A DNA stretch of 64,000 nucleotides from Crossaster papposus (lineage: Eukaryota > Echinodermata > Asteroidea > Velatida > Solasteridae). The notes under the pieces were generated by a model. The model was not told where the DNA came from. It saw only the letters and a program-made list of their open reading frames with translations, and searched no databases. Of this stretch, positions 59,643 to 64,000 are shown one piece after another. Made by a program: the position numbers and the translations under genes. The stretch spans positions 2,542,001 through 2,606,000 of the forward strand of contig JBAIAA010000412.1 of NCBI GenBank assembly GCA_037893245.1, written 5' to 3'. How positions within the stretch are numbered: the first letter of the stretch is position 1; every line of letters starts with the position of its first letter.

Positions 59643-59831
59643 GGGCCGATTTCATGTCCCAAAGCAGACTTTCTGCTTAGCAGAAAGCAAAAAGAAATAC
59701 TCGATAAGCACACATTTTAATTGACAACCAGCCAAACTGCGATGCGGCACTGTGCAGAGCCTTTGGCTGGTAGCCGATCAATGTGCTTAGCAAGCATTCA
59801 GGGACACCTATTTTTGTTTAGGGATGGGGCC
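59643..59831. mobile_element. Foldback MITE, family E, diverged copy 4
   Basis: It begins GGGCCGATTTCATGTCCC and ends near GATGGGGCCA, with TTCTGCTTAGCAGAAAGC and CTGGTAGCC inside. It ends about 40 bp before the RSPH3 stop codon, so it may overlap the RSPH3 3' untranslated region. Confidence 0.55.
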
Positions 59832-59873
59832 ATTTAAAGAGAAATTCTTTATATAGAGAGTAGGTCTTAATGA

Positions 59874-62800
59874 TTATTCATCGCCTTCTTCCTCTCCCTC
59901 CTCCTCTCCTGTCCCTCCTTCTGCTGGGGCTGTCTCCGGCCGACTCTCTGCTCCTTCACCCGCGTCATCTTGGGCAGCAACCTGGCAATGACGGGGGAGA
60001 ACAATTTCTTAAGTTTCGGGGGTTTAGGATTCTGAAATGAACATGAATCACTGAACTCCACTTTTCAGAGTGTAGTGTTGTGTTTTTCTAAGCAGAACAA
60101 AAGGCAGTCAGGTTGGTGGAGCGGTTCTGTTCCTCACCGCTGTAGCATCCTGCCAGGGCTAATAATCTGGATTGAGTTTTCAGTCCCTGCTTGATTCCGT
60201 GGGTCTTCCTCAGAATATTCTTCTGGGGTTTTCCTCCCACACCAAAAAACAAACTGCACTTTCTTAATATTGTCTTCTTCTTTACTGGGCCTAATGAGAG
60301 CAAACTCTAAAGTCTAACACCATTGTTGGTTTAGCTAAACCATTTGGCTTACCTCGGCCTCGCCTTCTGCCGCCGGGGTGCTCTCGTCTGTCGGGCCAGG
60401 TGCATTGTCCTTGAGCTGATCGTTGAGAGTGTTCTGCGCAGCGGCAGCTATCCGATCGGCATCTCGCTGTGACTCCTCTAGCTTGAAGTACTCGGCAGCT
60501 CGAGCCCTGACCACGTCCCGGATGATTGCTGCGAGCAAAGAACCAACGACTCAGATAAAAACGACTCAGTCTTATTCCAGTCCATTAGTTCCTAACTTCC
60601 TGTAACCCCAAAACTGTCCTGCCTGTTTAATACCCCCCGTGCAGAATCCTTTGTCACTTGTGACGTCTAACGGGAGTCAGGTTGAAAGAGTGATTCGTTT
60701 TTTTGCCTTCCACCTCTATGTACCAGGTTCAATTCCTGTCCTGGTCCACACACCAATTTGGTTGGGTTTTCAGTACCTGCCCTGGGTTTTAATCCACCCC
60801 CTTTGAAGCTGCAGTTTTTTTCTTACTGTCTTCTCTCCACATTTTCTTCAAGCTTGCGAGCTACGGTGCCTAGAGCACACATTTGTTTACTTCAGAACTT
60901 TCTCGAGTTTCTAAGAGCCGAGAATCCAGACTTACCGTCCATCATCGTCCGTCCCAGCACCGACTTGCCGATGCACTTCTCTACTTCCTCCATCAGCCAC
61001 GGCAGGAAGCCCGTCTCTACGTCCCGCTCCACGGGGTCGTAGAAGTACCCGTTGTCGCTGAGCGTGCCGAAGACGGAGGGCACCAGGTCGGCCAGGTAGC
61101 TCTGGGCGAAGGCCCTGGCACCGATCTTCTCCGTCGTCTCCTTTTCTTTCTTGAGGACTTCGCGCTGCTGTCTCATTCTTCGCTCCTGGGTATTTGAAAA
61201 CAAGATCATCACCGTGAATGAGAAATAATGTTGTGAATTCACAATCGTAAAGTTCAGAGGTCTTCTTCATCAGGCCATGCGACCAGGGGCCAATTTCATG
61301 AAGCTGCTAAGCACAAACAAATTTCTTGCTCAGTAAAACAGGTTACCAGCTAAAATCAGGAAAAATCCATACAAACAAATATCCTTAAAACAGAAATCAA
61401 TTATACAACCCTAAACCCTAAACCCTGCCAGATCCAGCACAGTGCATCTGTGGTGACTGCTTGACCTTGCTGGACTCTGCACACAAGTCAATGTGACAAA
61501 GTATGCAATCTGATGCGTCTGGCCGGGTTTCTAGCCGAAATACCCTGGAGGGTTAGGGTTAAAGACTTTTGTTGGAGCCAGTCCTCACCTTCTCCTCCCG
61601 GTGCCGTCTCTCCTGCTCCTCTAGCCTCTGGGTCTCCACCAGCTCGGCGTTCCTTAGCTCCTCAAACTCCCGCTGCTGGGCCCCCAGGTTGGCAAGTTCT
61701 TCTTCCTCCATGACCTCCAGCAGGGCCTGCTCCACCGTCTTGCCCACCAGAACCTCCAAGATGGGCTTGACCTCCACGTCAAAGTCAAAAAGCTAGTCAC
61801 GTGAAAGGACGGGAAGAAGTGGGAGTTGTATTAACGAGTTACTTCAGACTTACATAGGGTAAAAAGGTCAAAACAGTTGTAGTACTTGAGTTTGTCACAG
61901 TCTCACAGGTCGATTCTCAACTCAAGTCAATGACAAATTAATATCTTTGCCATCGTTTATCTGAATGGCTGGTGACTTGATGATTGACTTTGATTTGTTT
62001 GTGGTTAGGTTGCAAGAAATTTTGCTACCGATCTAGTTTTTAAAAGTCTAAGCAGTGCAAAGCAGTTATATTTATATTGTTTACACTGAAGCTATGATGA
62101 TGTACAGAACAAGTCCAGCATGTCAATACAGAAAACACTGCGGAAAGAGCTTCGTATCCGGCCACCACATAAATGTTGCACCGCATATATGACGGGACAG
62201 AATGTAGCATCCTGTTGCCACCTCTTTGACCGTGTACAAAGTCTATGGAGAATCAAGTTCATAATTTCAGGATGAGTCCGGAAGTGTATGTGGTGGTACA
62301 TGATACGGAAACCCTTCCCAGCACTGCACAGGATGCTCACATCTCCCTCGTAGATCTGCGTGGCTACGTCCATGCCGGTCTTAGCCGGGACGAAGAGCGG
62401 CGTCGGGGGCCTGTCCAGGAACGCGTCTGTCTGGCATTCCACATCGGCTTCCTCAACCCGGTCACTCAGCTCTTCCAGGTACAGCTCTGTCTGGACATCG
62501 ATGTGCTTGCGGCCCTCCACAGCCTCCGGTGACCGGGGCCTGAGCTGGTCCTTGGCCCGCCTGGCGGCAATCTTGCGTCGCCCCACTTCCTGCTGCCTCT
62601 GTACTTCAATCGGGTCCGGCTGAGCTGTCTGCGGAAAAGAGGAATGGGTACAAAAAATGATTTGATGTTACCTAAATCTCATTTCCTTTAATTTAACCCT
62701 AACCCTGCCAGATCCAGCACAGTCCATCTATGGTGACTGCTTGACCTTGCTGGACTCTGCACACAAGTCAATGTGACAAAGTATGCAATCTGTTGCGTCT

Positions 62801-63579
62801 GGCAGGGTTTCTAGCCAAAATACCCTGGAGGGTTAGGGTTAAGTTGATTCAAACCAAAACTGAATTCTGTCAAATTAACAACCTGATTCTCCTCACAAAC
62901 AAATACCTTCACTAAATATAAACATAGATGATTTAGATTAAATAACTACTATGTCTAAAGACGAGATACGTACCGCTGGCAGTGTGTGTTGTGCGTATGT
63001 GTTGCCACGCACAATGCGTCTGTCGTACATGATGTTTCCATAAGGTGCCGAGTCGGATCTAAAAAGAAATGGTTAAAAATAATGAATTATGAATAAGATT
63101 AAAACTGCTGCAAACTGCTTACTGGCTGGAATGACCTGAAATATACACATCAAATAAGTTAAGAGGGCCTAATTTTTTTATCTTAACAAGATCTTATATA
63201 ATAAATAGAAAAATTATAAATAATAGGCTATTTTGACTGCAAATTTTGTTTAAAAAAAAATAGGCTAAACAAAATGTTTTTCTTGCACATAGATAGGTCA
63301 TACTCATAGTGAAGTGTTAATTGTTTTTTAATGAGTTTGTATTATATTAATTAGTTTAGCCCCTAACTTACACTTTTTTTCAAAGGGTTAATCAGCATAT
63401 ATAGATATAACAAGAAAAAAAGACATTAAGATAAATGTTTTAAATTAAGAATTATGATTAAAATTCACTCACGGTTGATCTTCCAAGGGATCTCTGTATT
63501 TCTTGCGCTGTTGTGGAAGTGCACGCGGTTGACTGGCGAAAGTGTACGTGCCACTTTTCTGCGGTAAAACTGTTGCCAT
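59874..63579 (-). CDS. RSPH3: Radial spoke head protein 3
   Basis: Seven minus-strand exons join in frame: 63579-63473, 63058-62974, 62628-62341, 61792-61589, 61185-60936, 60528-60353 and 59981-59874, giving 405 residues with GT-AG junctions. Family segments run in order: YDRRIVRGNTYAQ (exon 2); RKHIDVQTELYLEELSDRV, ECQTDAFLDRPPTPLFVPAK and GMDVATQI (exon 3); LFDFDVEVKPILEVLVGKT and EVMEEEELANLGAQQREFEE (exon 4); ARAFAQSYLADLVPSVFG, NGYFYDPVERD and GFLPWLMEEVEK (exon 5). The tail (exon 7) is acidic and Glu-rich. RSPH3 anchors the radial spoke stalk on axonemal doublets, and in other species binds the RII dimerisation domain of PKA. Exons 3 and 5 are GC-rich compared with the introns. Introns carry two family C elements and a family E fragment. 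The human long isoform has an N-terminal extension that is absent here. Confidence 0.95.
61286..61375. mobile_element. Foldback MITE, family E, left-end fragment
   Basis: It begins GGGGCCAATTTCATGAAGCTG and TAAGCACAAACAAATTTC, then breaks off. It lies in an RSPH3 intron next to a family C element. Confidence 0.65.
61405..61562 (+). mobile_element. Family C MITE with telomere-like ends, copy 2
   Basis: The left end CCCTAAACCCTAAACCCTGCC is expanded by one CCCTAAA unit and lacks a clear TTAA. The right end is GGAGGGTTAGGGTTAA. The interior CAGATCCAGCACAGTGCATC and GCTGGACTCTGCACACAAG is almost identical to 8205-8354. It ends 27 bp from RSPH3 exon 4. Confidence 0.85.
62693..62842 (+). mobile_element. 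Family C MITE with telomere-like ends, copy 3
   Basis: TTAA lies at both ends; the termini are CCCTAACCCTGCCAG and CTGGAGGGTTAGGG. It is nearly identical to the other two copies, so the family moved recently. It lies in the RSPH3 intron between exons 2 and 3. Confidence 0.9.
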
Positions 63580-64000
63580 TTTGTGTCTTGTCACAAGTAG
63601 ACAACTTACATGCAAATTATTTCCTTGATCCTGATTTGTTTTGCCTCACTAATCGGGTAAAATTATTAGACAATTCAACATCAAGCTGACAAATTTGAGA
63701 GTTGTTTATGTTGTTTTCTCGTCTAACACTCGTCGTCTGCAAGATAGACCTTTCACACCAAAATGTATTATTGGCGATCAAAAATATTCATTATTCATCC
63801 GCTGATCAGATCCTTGCTACAATTTCAGAATTTTCGAAAAAATAAAATAAACCAAAACAGGAATAACATGGTCTATAATATCAGTGAACCTTTTCAGAAG
63901 ACAAAGTGTGGATAAAATTAGTAAAATGATAAATGGTTTTGGATATGGATCTATTTGTGTTCTATGTACTGGCGCGAAAGGACACTAGAAGAGTTAAAGC
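63580..64000. other. RSPH3 upstream flank
   Basis: AT-rich sequence with no recognised exon. It presumably holds the RSPH3 5' untranslated region and promoter. I saw no convincing RFX X-box, the motif often found at ciliary gene promoters. Confidence 0.4.

Larger units (their letters stand above)
57614..59873. other. Spacer between the 57-kb ORFs and RSPH3
   Basis: AT-rich, with no gene recognised. It contains a palindromic element at 59319-59426 and a family E MITE at 59643-59831. A minus-strand ORF at 58169-58429 is unassigned. Confidence 0.45.

Overview
The window is eukaryotic, and probably comes from a marine invertebrate deuterostome. An echinoderm is the best guess, but this rests on gene content, gene architecture and repeat style, not on a marker gene. 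Coding exons are short, have canonical GT-AG junctions, and sit in large AT-rich introns. Most long open frames are repeat shadows. Roughly a quarter of the visible landmarks are small non-autonomous transposons with TTAA duplications, foldback elements and tRNA-derived SINEs.

Layout: 1-2608 is non-coding with two small mobile elements. MIX23 (formerly CCDC58; mitochondrial intermembrane space, twin-cysteine type) is on + at 2609-4743 in 5 exons. CHAF1B (p60 subunit of the CAF-1 histone chaperone) is on + at 6423-16234 in 13 exons; its introns carry three minisatellites and several mobile elements. A TTAA-flanked element holding a broken THAP-domain gene lies at 16390-17641. A gene absent from any single long ORF was assembled on - from six or seven exons at 18959-24149 (possibly to 24669). 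It looks like a short axonemal (ciliary or sperm) protein. 24670-38351 is a long gene-poor stretch with poly-G tracts and foldback repeats. PRDM13 (PR-domain and four zinc fingers, neural transcriptional regulator) is on + at 38352-51645 in 3 exons. 51646-59873 is mostly repeats, plus a SAP-like ORF. RSPH3 (radial spoke protein 3) is on - at 59874-63579 in 7 exons.

The genes are housekeeping or developmental and do not form one pathway. CHAF1B serves chromatin assembly and PRDM13 serves neuronal fate. RSPH3 and the unnamed - strand gene both point to motile cilia or sperm.

The most unusual material is in CHAF1B and its flank: a triplicated PRRI motif of the ASF1-binding type spread over three exons; a 16-unit 54-bp array in the intron between two of them that is built from the end of a transposon found elsewhere in the window; oppositely oriented transposon copies bracketing exon 3; and a community of TTAA-flanked elements, one of which carries a THAP domain as expected for Kolobok-type DNA transposons.

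All exon joins were made by eye from reading-frame and splice-site agreement and from remembered family sequence. No database or transcript search was possible.
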